NCBI RefSeq assembly: GCF_000472865.1
Contig: NZ_AXAP01000086.1
Coordinates: 1 to 35,617, forward strand
Length of the DNA: 35,617 nucleotides
Source of the DNA: Bradyrhizobium elkanii WSM2783
Lineage (GTDB): Bacteria; Pseudomonadota; Alphaproteobacteria; Rhizobiales; Xanthobacteraceae
Direction: 5' to 3'
Below, piece by piece: positions 15,020-22,703 of this stretch. Position 1 is the first letter of the stretch. The number at the start of each line of letters is the position of its first letter. The notes below the pieces were generated by a model. It saw only the letters and a program-made list of their open reading frames with translations, was not told the DNA's origin and made no database searches. A program made the position numbers and the translations under genes.

Positions 15020-15748
15020 CTAGGACAGAAGGCCGCGACGGAGCGCCAGTGCGACACAATGCGCAATCGATACCGCGCCGAGCTTGCGCCGGGCGTTCTC
15101 CACGTGAAACGCGATGGTGCGAGGCGTAACGCCAACCAGGACTGCGGTCTCGGCCAACGTCTTGCCGCGCGCGGCCCATGACAGACACTGCCGCTCCCGC
15201 TGGCTGAGAATGGCCTCACCGCTGCCGGCGTCGTCTGTTGCGACTGGCGGCTTGGAAACATGGGTATGGAAGTAGAGGCCGATCAGTTGCAGGATGTCGC
15301 CTGAGCTAGCGAGCAACCGGTCGAGCTGCAAGTTAGGATCGTCGGTTGCCAAGGTGAATGCGGCGGTTCGCCCGAAACCGCTTCTGATCGGGATGGTGAT
15401 GCCGGACTTGATGCCGAAGGTCGCGGCCTCGACGAAGAACCGTCGCTGCTCGTTGCTGCGCAGGCGGATTGGTCCCTGCGTGGTCCAGCCGAACAGGCTG
15501 TGTTCATGGCGGGCGCGGTGAATGACCGGATCAAGGCGCTGATAGTTCAGACGGAAGTAACGGTCGGTCCAGGATCTCGGATAAGAGGAGATCAACTTCG
15601 GCGCGTTCTCGGTCATGCTCAAATACGCAAACCATCGAAAGCCGAGGCCGTGCGCCGACCGTGCTGCCAACCGTTCGAATTCGCGATCATCCCTCGCCGT
15701 TTGCAGGGCGTCGATAAACTCTTGAAACAGGTGTTCGGGCCGGCTCAT
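15020..15748 (-). CDS. luxR: LuxR-family quorum-sensing regulator
   Basis: 242 aa from the ATG at 15748; a GTG at 15760 would add four residues. The N-terminal autoinducer-binding domain has the conserved YPRSWTDRYFRLNYQRLDPVI (Trp60, Tyr64, Asp73, Pro74) and FGWTTQG (Trp88). The C-terminal LuxR HTH has LSQRERQCLSWAARGKTLAE and VTPRTIAFHVENARRKLGA. It lies 191 bp upstream of luxI on the same strand with a lux box between them, a standard LuxR/LuxI pair. A dyad (15758-15774) overlaps its leader. It is 118 bp downstream of tonB. Confidence 0.93.
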   Translation of the reverse strand: MSRPEHLFQEFIDALQTARDDREFERLAARSAHGLGFRWFAYLSMTENAPKLISSYPRSWTDRYFRLNYQRLDPVIHRARHEHSLFGWTTQGPIRLRSNEQRRFFVEAATFGIKSGITIPIRSGFGRTAAFTLATDDPNLQLDRLLASSGDILQLIGLYFHTHVSKPPVATDDAGSGEAILSQRERQCLSWAARGKTLAETAVLVGVTPRTIAFHVENARRKLGAVSIAHCVALALRRGLLS

Positions 15749-15757
15749 GTTTGAATC

Positions 15758-15774
15758 CACCGTCCAGAACGGTG
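15758..15774 (-). promoter_or_regulatory. Dyad in the luxR leader
   Basis: CACCGT-CCAGA-ACGGTG, perfect 6-bp arms, lies 10 bp upstream of the luxR ATG. One arm overlaps the SD-like GGTGG. It could be an operator or a hairpin limiting luxR translation. Confidence 0.4.
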
Positions 15775-15787
15775 TTCCTTGCTTTCA

Positions 15788-15808
15788 CGCCCTCCTTTCG
15801 CCAGGGCG
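15788..15808 (-). terminator. Hairpin between tonB and luxR
   Basis: CGCCCT-N9-AGGGCG, perfect 6-bp arms, lies 59 bp after the tonB stop codon. It may end or attenuate the exbBD-tonB transcript before luxR. There is no clear T run. Confidence 0.35.
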
Positions 15809-15866
15809 GGGTTCGAGCGAAAATCAGGACAGTAGCTTTGTCGATCCTCTGGCGCCTTGAAGCGCG

Positions 15867-16718
15867 CTAATTGACGTTGAAGTTCACCGGCACGGTGATC
15901 GTCCGGCTGACGCCCGGCGGTGGCGCCGGAACGGGCGAGGCCCGGTGCACCAGCGCCACCACCTCCTGATCGAGTTCTGCGAATCCGGACGATCGCACCA
16001 GGCTTGCCGACAGCACCTTGCCGGCGCCGTCGATCGTGAAGCGCACATAGGCGATCCCGCGCGCGCCGCGCTCTCTTGCGTCCGACGGATAGCGCTTGCG
16101 GCGCTCAAGATGAGCCATCAGCAGCGACTGCCAATTGGCGGGCGACATTGACGACAGTCCCGAGGCGGTCTGCGCGGCGGCAATGCGGTCCGATTGCCGA
16201 GCCTCCACGTGCGCCTGCCAGGCGACCTTCGATTCGGCAGCGGCTTGCTGCTTGCGAAGAGGCGGCTTGTTCTCCTTCGGTTTTTGCTTCTTGGTTTCCT
16301 GCTTCGGCTTCGGCTTCGGCTGCTCCGTCGGAAGCTGGACCTCCGCTTTATCCAGCACGACGGTCTTCTCCTTGATCTCCTGGTGTTCGGCCGGCCGGAC
16401 CGGCCTGGTGGCCGGTTCGGCCGTCTGCTCAGGCGGCCGTTCTTCGCCTCTCTGCTCCTTCCGCCGCACGCTTTCTTCTGCCAATTTCTGGTCCGGCGTG
16501 ATCTCGTTCCGCGCAGCCTGGATTGCTTCCGGCGCGGCCGCGAGCTCGATCATGATCGCGGCCGGCGGTGAATTGTCTGCAGCCACGACCACCTTCCCGC
16601 GCAGCAGCCAGGCCACGGCTCCGGCATGGACGCCGACCGTAACGAGGCCCGCAGCCAGCCACAGCAGGGCTTCGCTCACCTTGGCCCGGCGCGTGATCGA
16701 GCCATTGAAGTCGTTCAT
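15867..16718 (-). CDS. tonB: TonB-type energy transducer (HasB role)
   Basis: 283 aa. It has an N-terminal cytoplasmic tail, one membrane helix (about residues 18-40, EALLWLAAGLVTVGVHAGAV), a long Pro/Lys/Glu-rich periplasmic linker (about 85-160, with EQPKPKPKQETKKQKPKE) and a C-terminal TonB domain (about 195-283). The domain has the YP motif in RKRYPSDARERG, then RGIAYVRFTIDGAGKVL and TITVPVNFNVN. It spans the periplasm to pass proton-motive energy from ExbB-ExbD to outer-membrane receptors. The ATG overlaps the exbD stop (ATGA). It occupies the place of hasB downstream of hasE, so HasR is the likely partner. Confidence 0.92.
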   Translation of the reverse strand: MNDFNGSITRRAKVSEALLWLAAGLVTVGVHAGAVAWLLRGKVVVAADNSPPAAIMIELAAAPEAIQAARNEITPDQKLAEESVRRKEQRGEERPPEQTAEPATRPVRPAEHQEIKEKTVVLDKAEVQLPTEQPKPKPKQETKKQKPKENKPPLRKQQAAAESKVAWQAHVEARQSDRIAAAQTASGLSSMSPANWQSLLMAHLERRKRYPSDARERGARGIAYVRFTIDGAGKVLSASLVRSSGFAELDQEVVALVHRASPVPAPPPGVSRTITVPVNFNVN

Positions 16719-17191
16719 GGCGCAGCCACCGCAGGTGATGGGCGGGCCTCATCGGGTTCGCTCTTGCTTGCTGACGCCGCTTCGAGGCCGACCAGCGCGA
16801 CCTTCAGATAGCTCGCCTCGCGCAGCAGGTTCATCACCTCCATGAGATGTTGATAGTCGACGGTCCTGCCAGCGCGCAGGAAGACGCGCGCATCCTTGTT
16901 GCCTCCAGTGAACGATTCGATCGCCGCTTGCAGTCTCTCCCGTGGCACCGGGTCGTTGCCGAGATTGAGCGTGAGGTCCTGCTTCAACGTCAGGTAAACC
17001 GGCTTGTCGGGAGGCGGCGCCGGCGGCGCGGTCGAGGCCGGCAGATCGACATGAACATCGACGGTCGCGAGCGGCGCCGCGACCATGAAGATGATCAAGA
17101 GCACCAGCATCACGTCGATGAACGGCGTGACGTTGATCTCATGGTTGTCCTCGAGATCGTCCTTGAAGCGATCGCGGATGCCGCCGGCCAT
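16715..17191 (-). CDS. exbD: ExbD biopolymer transport protein
   Basis: 158 aa. The single membrane helix carries the essential Asp (Asp26 in INVTPFIDVMLVLLIIFMVA), followed by the periplasmic domain with the usual ExbD/TolR pattern (VYLTLKQDLTLNLGNDPV, DARVFLRAGRTVDYQHLMEVM). The C-terminal tail is slightly extended (ASASKSEPDEARPSPA). The start is 5 nt after the exbB stop, and the stop overlaps the tonB start. Together with ExbB it forms the proton-driven motor. Confidence 0.93.
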   Translation of the reverse strand: MAGGIRDRFKDDLEDNHEINVTPFIDVMLVLLIIFMVAAPLATVDVHVDLPASTAPPAPPPDKPVYLTLKQDLTLNLGNDPVPRERLQAAIESFTGGNKDARVFLRAGRTVDYQHLMEVMNLLREASYLKVALVGLEAASASKSEPDEARPSPAVAAP

Positions 17192-17196
17192 AACGC

Positions 17197-18147
17197 CTAC
17201 TCCGCGGCCACGGCGGAGGTCGAAGGCTGGCGGGGGCCGGGCATCTTGCGCAAGTCCAGATCGAGGCTGACGAGCCGTTCGACCTCGGCGGCCGCATCGG
17301 CGAGACCCTGCCGATAGCCGGTGACCGCGCGCGCGAACACATTATAGATGACCACCGCCGGAACAGCGGCGACGAGACCGACGGCGGTCGTGAGCAGCGC
17401 CTCGGCGATGCCGGGCGCCACCACCGCGAGATTGGTGGTCTGCGTCTGCGAGATGCCGATGAAGGCGTTCATGATCCCCCATACCGTGCCGAACAGGCCG
17501 ACGAAGGGCGCGGTTGCACCAATGGTGGCGACCAGCCCGGTGCCGCGGGTCAGCCGGCGGCCAGCCTGGGCCTCGATGCGGGCGAGACGCGACGCGACGC
17601 GCTCCTTCACGCCGGCGTCCCCGGCGTGAAGGAGGATCCGGGACGACCGACGCAGTTCCTCGCCGGCGGACCGCACCATGAACACGGTGGGCCCACCCCG
17701 GTTTGCAAGAACGCGATCAGCGTCTGCAAGGCTCTCCGATGACGCAATGACCTGAGTTGTCCGCGTCGCTCTAGCGCGGGCACAGACAACCTCGACAGTC
17801 TTGGCGAGAGCCACAGTCCAGGTCGCGAGCGAGGCGAAGGCAAGGCCGATCATCACCGCCTTCACCACCCAGTCGGCCGCCATGAACATGCCCCAGGGCG
17901 ACAAATCATGCGGCAGGCCGGCCCGGCGCTCCGAATCCGGGCCACGTGATGCCACGGAACGGTCGCTTGGCGTGGTCTCGGCGGGAGACGGCTTGACCGT
18001 CTTCATCGACTCTGCCGACGGCGCAGCAATGCTGGTGTCGGGCGGCGCAGCCGGCTGTTGGGCCATCCCGCAGGACATTGCCATGGTCAACACGACGAGC
18101 AGCAGCAACGGCGTGATCGTCCATTCTCGCCTCGGCAATAGTATCAT
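17197..18147 (-). CDS. exbB: ExbB proton-channel protein with signal-like N-terminus
   Basis: 316 aa from the ATG at 18147, preceded by GGAAGGA. It has a signal-like hydrophobic N-terminus (residues 11-30, ITPLLLLVVLTMAMSCGMAQ), a Pro/Ser-rich periplasmic stretch, and the MotA/TolQ/ExbB domain with membrane segments near WVVKAVMIGLAFASLATWTV, ATIGATAPFVGLFGTVWGIM and LLTTAVGLVAAVPAVVIYN. The N-terminal extension is typical of long alphaproteobacterial ExbB proteins. An upstream start at 18255 is in frame but lacks a ribosome site. First gene of exbB-exbD-tonB. Confidence 0.92.
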   Translation of the reverse strand: MILLPRREWTITPLLLLVVLTMAMSCGMAQQPAAPPDTSIAAPSAESMKTVKPSPAETTPSDRSVASRGPDSERRAGLPHDLSPWGMFMAADWVVKAVMIGLAFASLATWTVALAKTVEVVCARARATRTTQVIASSESLADADRVLANRGGPTVFMVRSAGEELRRSSRILLHAGDAGVKERVASRLARIEAQAGRRLTRGTGLVATIGATAPFVGLFGTVWGIMNAFIGISQTQTTNLAVVAPGIAEALLTTAVGLVAAVPAVVIYNVFARAVTGYRQGLADAAAEVERLVSLDLDLRKMPGPRQPSTSAVAAE

Positions 18148-18251
18148 GCCACGTCCTTCCAATCGTCCATCAATCGATGCCCGTAACGCGGGTCGTTGGC
18201 CCATTCGCATCCTCGCCGCGATCGCGCTTTGGTTGTGCGCCATCGACCCGC

Positions 18252-18491
18252 TCACGAGGCGATGCGCGCCACCGGTCGGCTCCGCACTGAAACGATCCGT
18301 CCCCGTTGGCTGGCAATCCGCCCATTCTCGTCAGGACGAAAGCTCCGGAGGATGCGTCTGTCGAACAGCGCAACGATGGCCCGCATGGTCCGACGACATT
18401 GTCCTTCGGATAGAAATGCGAAGACCGTGCAAGTGTTCACGAACATCAAGAACAAGGCGCTGAACACCAGTTCAGAAAGTGTTGTCGTCAT
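18252..18491 (-). CDS. Small predicted membrane protein between hasE and exbB
   Basis: 79 aa. The ATG at 18491 has GGGGTGAG upstream. The N-terminus is one hydrophobic helix (LSELVFSALFLMFVNTCTVFAFL), followed by a basic cytoplasmic-type tail (RRTMRAIVALFDRRILRSFR). No family recognised. It lies in line with the has and exb genes. It could be a small accessory membrane protein or a chance frame. Confidence 0.45.
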   Translation of the reverse strand: MTTTLSELVFSALFLMFVNTCTVFAFLSEGQCRRTMRAIVALFDRRILRSFRPDENGRIASQRGRIVSVRSRPVARIAS

Positions 18492-18579
18492 GACTCACCC
18501 CAGCGCTTCGTTGCGGCTTTTAGGCGTTTGGCGCGGCGCGTTGCAGGAGGCTTTTCGATTTCGATCGTGGCCATCCTTG

Positions 18580-19890
18580 CTATTCTTCCCTGAAGGCACG
18601 GTGGATCTGATCCGAAAGCGGTTTCACAAGATAGGAAAGCGCGGTGCGTTCGCCGGTCTGGATGAAGGCCTCGGCGGGCATTCCCGGAACGAGCTTCCGT
18701 TCGCCAATACGAGCGAACTGTTCCGGCGGAACGGCGATCCTGATGACATAGAAGGATGTGCCCGTACGTTGGTCCTGCGTGAGGTCCGCAGCGACACGGC
18801 TCACTGTCCCGTCGAGCTCCGGCGTCGTGCGCAGGTTGAAGGCGGTCAGGCGCAGGATTGCATCCTGCCCGAGATGGACGTCGTGGATGTCCTTTGGCGA
18901 GATATGCGCCTCCAGCGTCAGGCGGTCTTCGTCGGGAACGATCTCCATCACTGTTTCACGTGGAGCGATGACCCCGCCGACAGTGTGAACCGACAGGTTG
19001 TGCACCCAGCCATCCTGGGGCGAGATCATGTCGATGCGCCGCAACTGATCCTCAGCGGCAATCCTGCGTTCGGAAAATTCACCAATCTGCGCCTGCGTAT
19101 CGCGCAGGTCGCCGGTGACCTCGGTCTTCAAGTCTTGATCGACCTGCAAACTCTGCAATCTTGCTTCGGCGATACTGCCCGCCGCCTGCGCCTGCCCCGC
19201 GACGACCTGGCCGCGATAAGCGTCGAGTGTCGCCTTGTCACGTTCCAGTTCATTAAGCCGCTGGACGGACGTGACGCCTTTTGCCAGCAGGTCGCGCAGA
19301 TCCACCAACTCCCGCTCGCGAACTCGTATTCCATGCTCAAATGCTTCCTGCTGGTCTTTCAGACCGGAAATTTGGTGCTCGTATTCCTTGATACGCTCCC
19401 CAAGCTGGGCCTTCTTGCTAATCCGCGTGTCGTGCCGTGACCGAAACAGATTCTGTTCGCTCTGCATCGCGCGCGCCACTTCGCGGTCGTTCGCATGCTC
19501 CGTGAGAAGGGGCGGAAACGTGATCGTGTCCTTGTCGTCGCGCTCGGCCTCAAGCCGAGCCTCGCGGGCGGCCAGTTCGTTGAGGCGCTTGCTGACGATG
19601 GCCAGGTTTGCACGAACCTGGGTGGCGTCGAGGCGGATCAGCACATCGCCTGCTTTGACCAGCTGACTCTCGCGAACCAACAATTCGCCGACCACACCAC
19701 CGGTCGGATGTTGGACCATTTTCACATAGGACTCGACGACGAAGGTGCCGTCGGCGACTACGGCGCCAGCCAATTCTGTAGCCGCCGACCATCCGCCGAT
19801 GCACGCGGTGAATGCAAGCACAGCGAAAACGCCGAAAATGAGGTGGTGCCGGATGGAGCGGACCACGGCGACAGCATCAGCGTTAGACAT
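18580..19890 (-). CDS. hasE: HlyD-family type I secretion adaptor (HasE)
   Basis: 436-aa membrane-fusion protein that links the inner-membrane ABC exporter to an outer-membrane TolC-type channel. It has an N-terminal membrane helix (about residues 17-37, LIFGVFAVLAFTACIGGWSA), a first lipoyl half (VQHPTGGVVGELLVRESQLVK), a long coiled coil (about 95-275, rich in Glu/Arg/Gln), a second lipoyl half (ISPQDGWVHNLSVHTVGGVI) and the beta-barrel end (VPGMPAEAFIQTGERTALSYL). This matches PrtE/HasE. Its start overlaps the end of hasD by 8 nt. No TolC gene is in this window. Confidence 0.93.
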   Translation of the reverse strand: MSNADAVAVVRSIRHHLIFGVFAVLAFTACIGGWSAATELAGAVVADGTFVVESYVKMVQHPTGGVVGELLVRESQLVKAGDVLIRLDATQVRANLAIVSKRLNELAAREARLEAERDDKDTITFPPLLTEHANDREVARAMQSEQNLFRSRHDTRISKKAQLGERIKEYEHQISGLKDQQEAFEHGIRVRERELVDLRDLLAKGVTSVQRLNELERDKATLDAYRGQVVAGQAQAAGSIAEARLQSLQVDQDLKTEVTGDLRDTQAQIGEFSERRIAAEDQLRRIDMISPQDGWVHNLSVHTVGGVIAPRETVMEIVPDEDRLTLEAHISPKDIHDVHLGQDAILRLTAFNLRTTPELDGTVSRVAADLTQDQRTGTSFYVIRIAVPPEQFARIGERKLVPGMPAEAFIQTGERTALSYLVKPLSDQIHRAFREE

Positions 19891-21718
19891 CGCCTTCCTC
19901 TGTTGGGACCGGAGACGTGTCGTCGGGCGCCGCTACGACTCGAAGCGGTCCGAGCGAATGTGTCCCCCTCTGATCAGCGGGTGAGCTTTTCAACCCAGGC
20001 TGGACAGAAGTCGGCCTCATCATCCGCGGCAGGATCTCATCGCGCGGGCCGAAAGCTCTTGCGCGACCGTTCTCCATCATCAGAACAAGATCGACAATGC
20101 CGAGCACACTCGGCCGGTGTGCGACGACGATTGCTATTCCTTTGCGCGCACGCACGGCGGCGATCGCCTGAATGACAGTGCCCTCTCCTTCGGTGTCGAG
20201 ATTGGAATTTGGCTCATCGAGAACGACGAGGAACGGATCGCCATAAAGCGCCCGTGCGAGACCAATGCGTTGACGCTGTCCCGCAGAAAGGGCCGATCCC
20301 CCCTCGCCGATTGGCGTGTCATATCCGTTGTCGAAACGAAGAATGAGGTCATGGACGCCAGCCGCCTTCGCCGCCTTCACGACATGGTCGGGATCCGCAG
20401 AGGGATCGAGACGCGCGATGTTCTCGGCGATTGTCCCGTCGAACAGCTCGACATCCTGCGGCAGGTAGCCGATGTGGCGGCCAAGACTTTCGTTGTCCCA
20501 TTGCTCGAGCGAGGCGCCGTCAAGGCGCACCGTGCCATGGGCGGGATGCCAGACCCCGACGAGAACGCGGGTCAGGGTCGATTTTCCACTGCCGCTGGGA
20601 CCGATGATACCGAGCGCGCTGCCGGCGTGAATACCGAAATTGACCTCGACGACCGTTGGTTTTCTATGGCCCGGCGCCACGATGCCGACCCTCTCAGCGG
20701 TGAGATTCGCCTTCGGCTTCGGCAGCGGGGTCATGTTTGCTTGAGGTGCGACGAACGACAAGAGATCCCGCAGGCGCGCCCAACTTTGCCGAGCGATCAA
20801 AAGGGACCGCCACGTGGCGACCGCGAGATCGACAGGCGCGAGGGCGCGCCCCAAGATGACGGAACTGGCGACCATGACGCCGCCCGTGGCACTTTGTTGA
20901 GTGACGAGATACCCACCGACGCCAAGGACCGCCGATTGCAACATGATCCGAAACACGCGCGCGGTGCCGCCGAGCGCGTTGCCAACGTCTCCCGCCCTTC
21001 TGTTCGCGGCCAGATACTTCCTGTTGACCGCGATCCATCGGTCTGCACTTCGTTCACCGAGCCCTAATGCACGGATTACCTCCGCATTGCGGCGCGACCC
21101 GTCCAGGATCGCGTTGCGTTCCATGCCGTATTTGATCGTCTCCCGGACCGGAGCCGACGACAACTTGTGGGTGAGGATGGTCAGGGCCGTCAGAATGGCG
21201 GCCCCCGCCAGCGCGGTGAGGCCGATCCATACGTGGAGGCCGAAGCAGATGGCTAGATAGAGCGGCGCCCATGGCAGATCGAAAAAGGCGGCGGGCCCCT
21301 GGCCGGACAGAAAGCTGCGAATGTTGTCGAGGTCGCGCAGGGCCTGGAGACCATCACCCGGTGCGCGTGTCTGCAAAGCAAGCCGCACAACTGCCTCATG
21401 GACACGGCGGGAAAGCTCATGATCGAAAAATTCACCGGCGCGCAGCAGCACGCGCGACCGAATGATTTCGAGAAGCAATTGAAAACCATAGGCGATCATC
21501 GCCAGCACGGAGAACCCCAGCAGGGTCGGAATGCTGCGGCTTGCCAGCACGCGGTCGTAAACCTGGAGCATGAAAAGCGGTGCGGTCAGGCCGAGGATGT
21601 TGATGACCCCGCTGACCAGCGCCAGCGCGACGGCGCCTTGTTTGAAACGGGAAACAGCCGCCGCAGCCAACGGCTGCGGCGGTGTCCGCTTCATTGTTCG
21701 TGGCGCTCGTGGTGCCAT
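19883..21718 (-). CDS. hasD: Type I secretion permease/ATPase (HasD)
   Basis: 611-aa ABC exporter of the PrtD/HasD type. The N-terminal six-helix permease covers about residues 25-310. The ATPase domain has Walker A GPSGSGKST (373-381), signature LSAGQRQR (477-484), Walker B FLVVLDEP (up to Glu502) and switch His534 (VVAHRPS). It would energise secretion of the HasA-like hemophore encoded just upstream. The ATG at 21718 shares one base with the hasA stop (TGATG); a second in-frame ATG is at 21694. A strong hairpin lies within the first codons (21658-21682). Confidence 0.94.
   Translation of the reverse strand: MAPRAPRTMKRTPPQPLAAAAVSRFKQGAVALALVSGVINILGLTAPLFMLQVYDRVLASRSIPTLLGFSVLAMIAYGFQLLLEIIRSRVLLRAGEFFDHELSRRVHEAVVRLALQTRAPGDGLQALRDLDNIRSFLSGQGPAAFFDLPWAPLYLAICFGLHVWIGLTALAGAAILTALTILTHKLSSAPVRETIKYGMERNAILDGSRRNAEVIRALGLGERSADRWIAVNRKYLAANRRAGDVGNALGGTARVFRIMLQSAVLGVGGYLVTQQSATGGVMVASSVILGRALAPVDLAVATWRSLLIARQSWARLRDLLSFVAPQANMTPLPKPKANLTAERVGIVAPGHRKPTVVEVNFGIHAGSALGIIGPSGSGKSTLTRVLVGVWHPAHGTVRLDGASLEQWDNESLGRHIGYLPQDVELFDGTIAENIARLDPSADPDHVVKAAKAAGVHDLILRFDNGYDTPIGEGGSALSAGQRQRIGLARALYGDPFLVVLDEPNSNLDTEGEGTVIQAIAAVRARKGIAIVVAHRPSVLGIVDLVLMMENGRARAFGPRDEILPRMMRPTSVQPGLKSSPADQRGTHSLGPLRVVAAPDDTSPVPTEEGDV
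21658..21682 (-). promoter_or_regulatory. Strong hairpin in the first codons of hasD
   Basis: CCGCCGCAGCC-AAC-GGCTGCGGCGG, a perfect 11-bp stem with a 3-nt loop. It covers codons about 13-20 of hasD (12-36 nt after the second possible ATG). It could slow translation or transcription into hasD-hasE and keep exporter levels below the secreted hemophore. This role is inference. Confidence 0.5.
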
Positions 21719-22521
21719 CAGACGAAGGCGAAGTCGGACGCGGACAGGCTCGAGACGCCGTCGACCGTGACCGTGCTGTGCAGGCTCGCGTTGGTCGGAT
21801 CGGTGTAGGTGATGGTGTTACCTGCGACGTTCACATGGCTGTCGCTGATGAACTGGCTGTAGTCGGACCAGCCATAGTTCTTGAAATCGATGAGATCGTT
21901 GCCCTGAACGAAGTCAGTGATCGTGTCGTTTCCGAAACCGTGGCTGGAATCGTAGAGGCTATGATCCCACTTGAACGTGTCGAAGTCCGAGCTTCCGCCG
22001 TTTCCGGAGAGCGCGTCGTTTCCATAGAAGCTGTACAGGTAGTCGTCGCCGGAGGTGCCGTTCTGGGTGGTGCCCGTCTCGCCGAGATAATCGACTAGCC
22101 CGGCAAAGGGCTGACCGAACTCGGTTTGGCCATAAACACTGCCGCCATGGGAGAGCACGTAGATTGCCTGATTGAACGTCGTATCCGGGCTCGTGCCGCC
22201 GGAGCCGCCGAGTTCGATCGAAAGTTCGGGCGTGGTCAATCCGAAACCAGAACTGCTGCTGCCAGTAAGACCGTGGCCAAAGTCCAGTTCGGTGATGGTG
22301 CCGCTGAATCCGCCGGGAGGCGAGTAGGTGAATCCCGAGCCATGCAGGATCACTCCGGAGTCGCCCGAAACCCCGCTATTGCCCGCCGCCCATTCCGAGT
22401 AGGGTGAGGAGGTCGGATAGAAAGCACCGTTGTCATTGTAGTTGAAGTCGTTTTCCCAGGCACCGGTAAGATATCCCAAAAGATCGCTGCTGGCCGATGT
22501 AAGGTTGATGGTGGAAGTCAT
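21718..22521 (-). CDS. hasA: HasA-like hemophore with RTX/serralysin-like C-terminal module
   Basis: 267-aa secreted protein without signal peptide. Residues 1-148 follow the HasA hemophore: LLGYLTGAWENDF, then SGFTYSPPGGFSGTITELDFGHGLTG, ELSIEL, and FAGLVDYLG. The tyrosine that corresponds to the HasA heme ligand (Tyr75 in Serratia) is Tyr66. The His83 equivalent is not apparent, and the N-terminal loop (about 25-50) has no His for the second ligand. Residues 155-267 are instead an RTX/M10-like tail: GTSGDDYLYSFYGNDALSGN, FDTFKWD, NDTITDFVQGNDLIDF, ending SASDFAFV, a type I secretion-type end. Canonical HasA has about 190 aa. AGAGG precedes the ATG. It lies upstream of hasD-hasE, as in known has loci. 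Confidence 0.8.
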   Translation of the reverse strand: MTSTINLTSASSDLLGYLTGAWENDFNYNDNGAFYPTSSPYSEWAAGNSGVSGDSGVILHGSGFTYSPPGGFSGTITELDFGHGLTGSSSSGFGLTTPELSIELGGSGGTSPDTTFNQAIYVLSHGGSVYGQTEFGQPFAGLVDYLGETGTTQNGTSGDDYLYSFYGNDALSGNGGSSDFDTFKWDHSLYDSSHGFGNDTITDFVQGNDLIDFKNYGWSDYSQFISDSHVNVAGNTITYTDPTNASLHSTVTVDGVSSLSASDFAFV

Positions 22522-22545
22522 CTTTACCTCTTCTCTTGCTCAAAC

Positions 22546-22590
22546 GTTCGTCTTGCTGACGAACCTCGGACCCCACGTCGAGAGGTGGGG
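22546..22590 (-). promoter_or_regulatory. Two hairpins in the hasR-hasA spacer
   Basis: GTTCGTC-TTGCT-GACGAAC (22546-22564) and CCCCAC-N8-GTGGGG (22571-22590), both with perfect arms, lie 25-69 bp upstream of the hasA start. They could partly terminate hasR transcripts, or protect the 5' end of a processed hasA mRNA and so favour high hasA expression. Confidence 0.5.
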
Positions 22591-22703
22591 AAACTTGGAC
22601 TCTAGCGATGCAGTCGCCGTCCGGGCCGGCGCGGAATAGGCATCCGCCTCGGACTTGTCGTAACGCGCGTCGATCTCGCGGTGAAAGTGCCGCCCCCCTT
22701 GAA

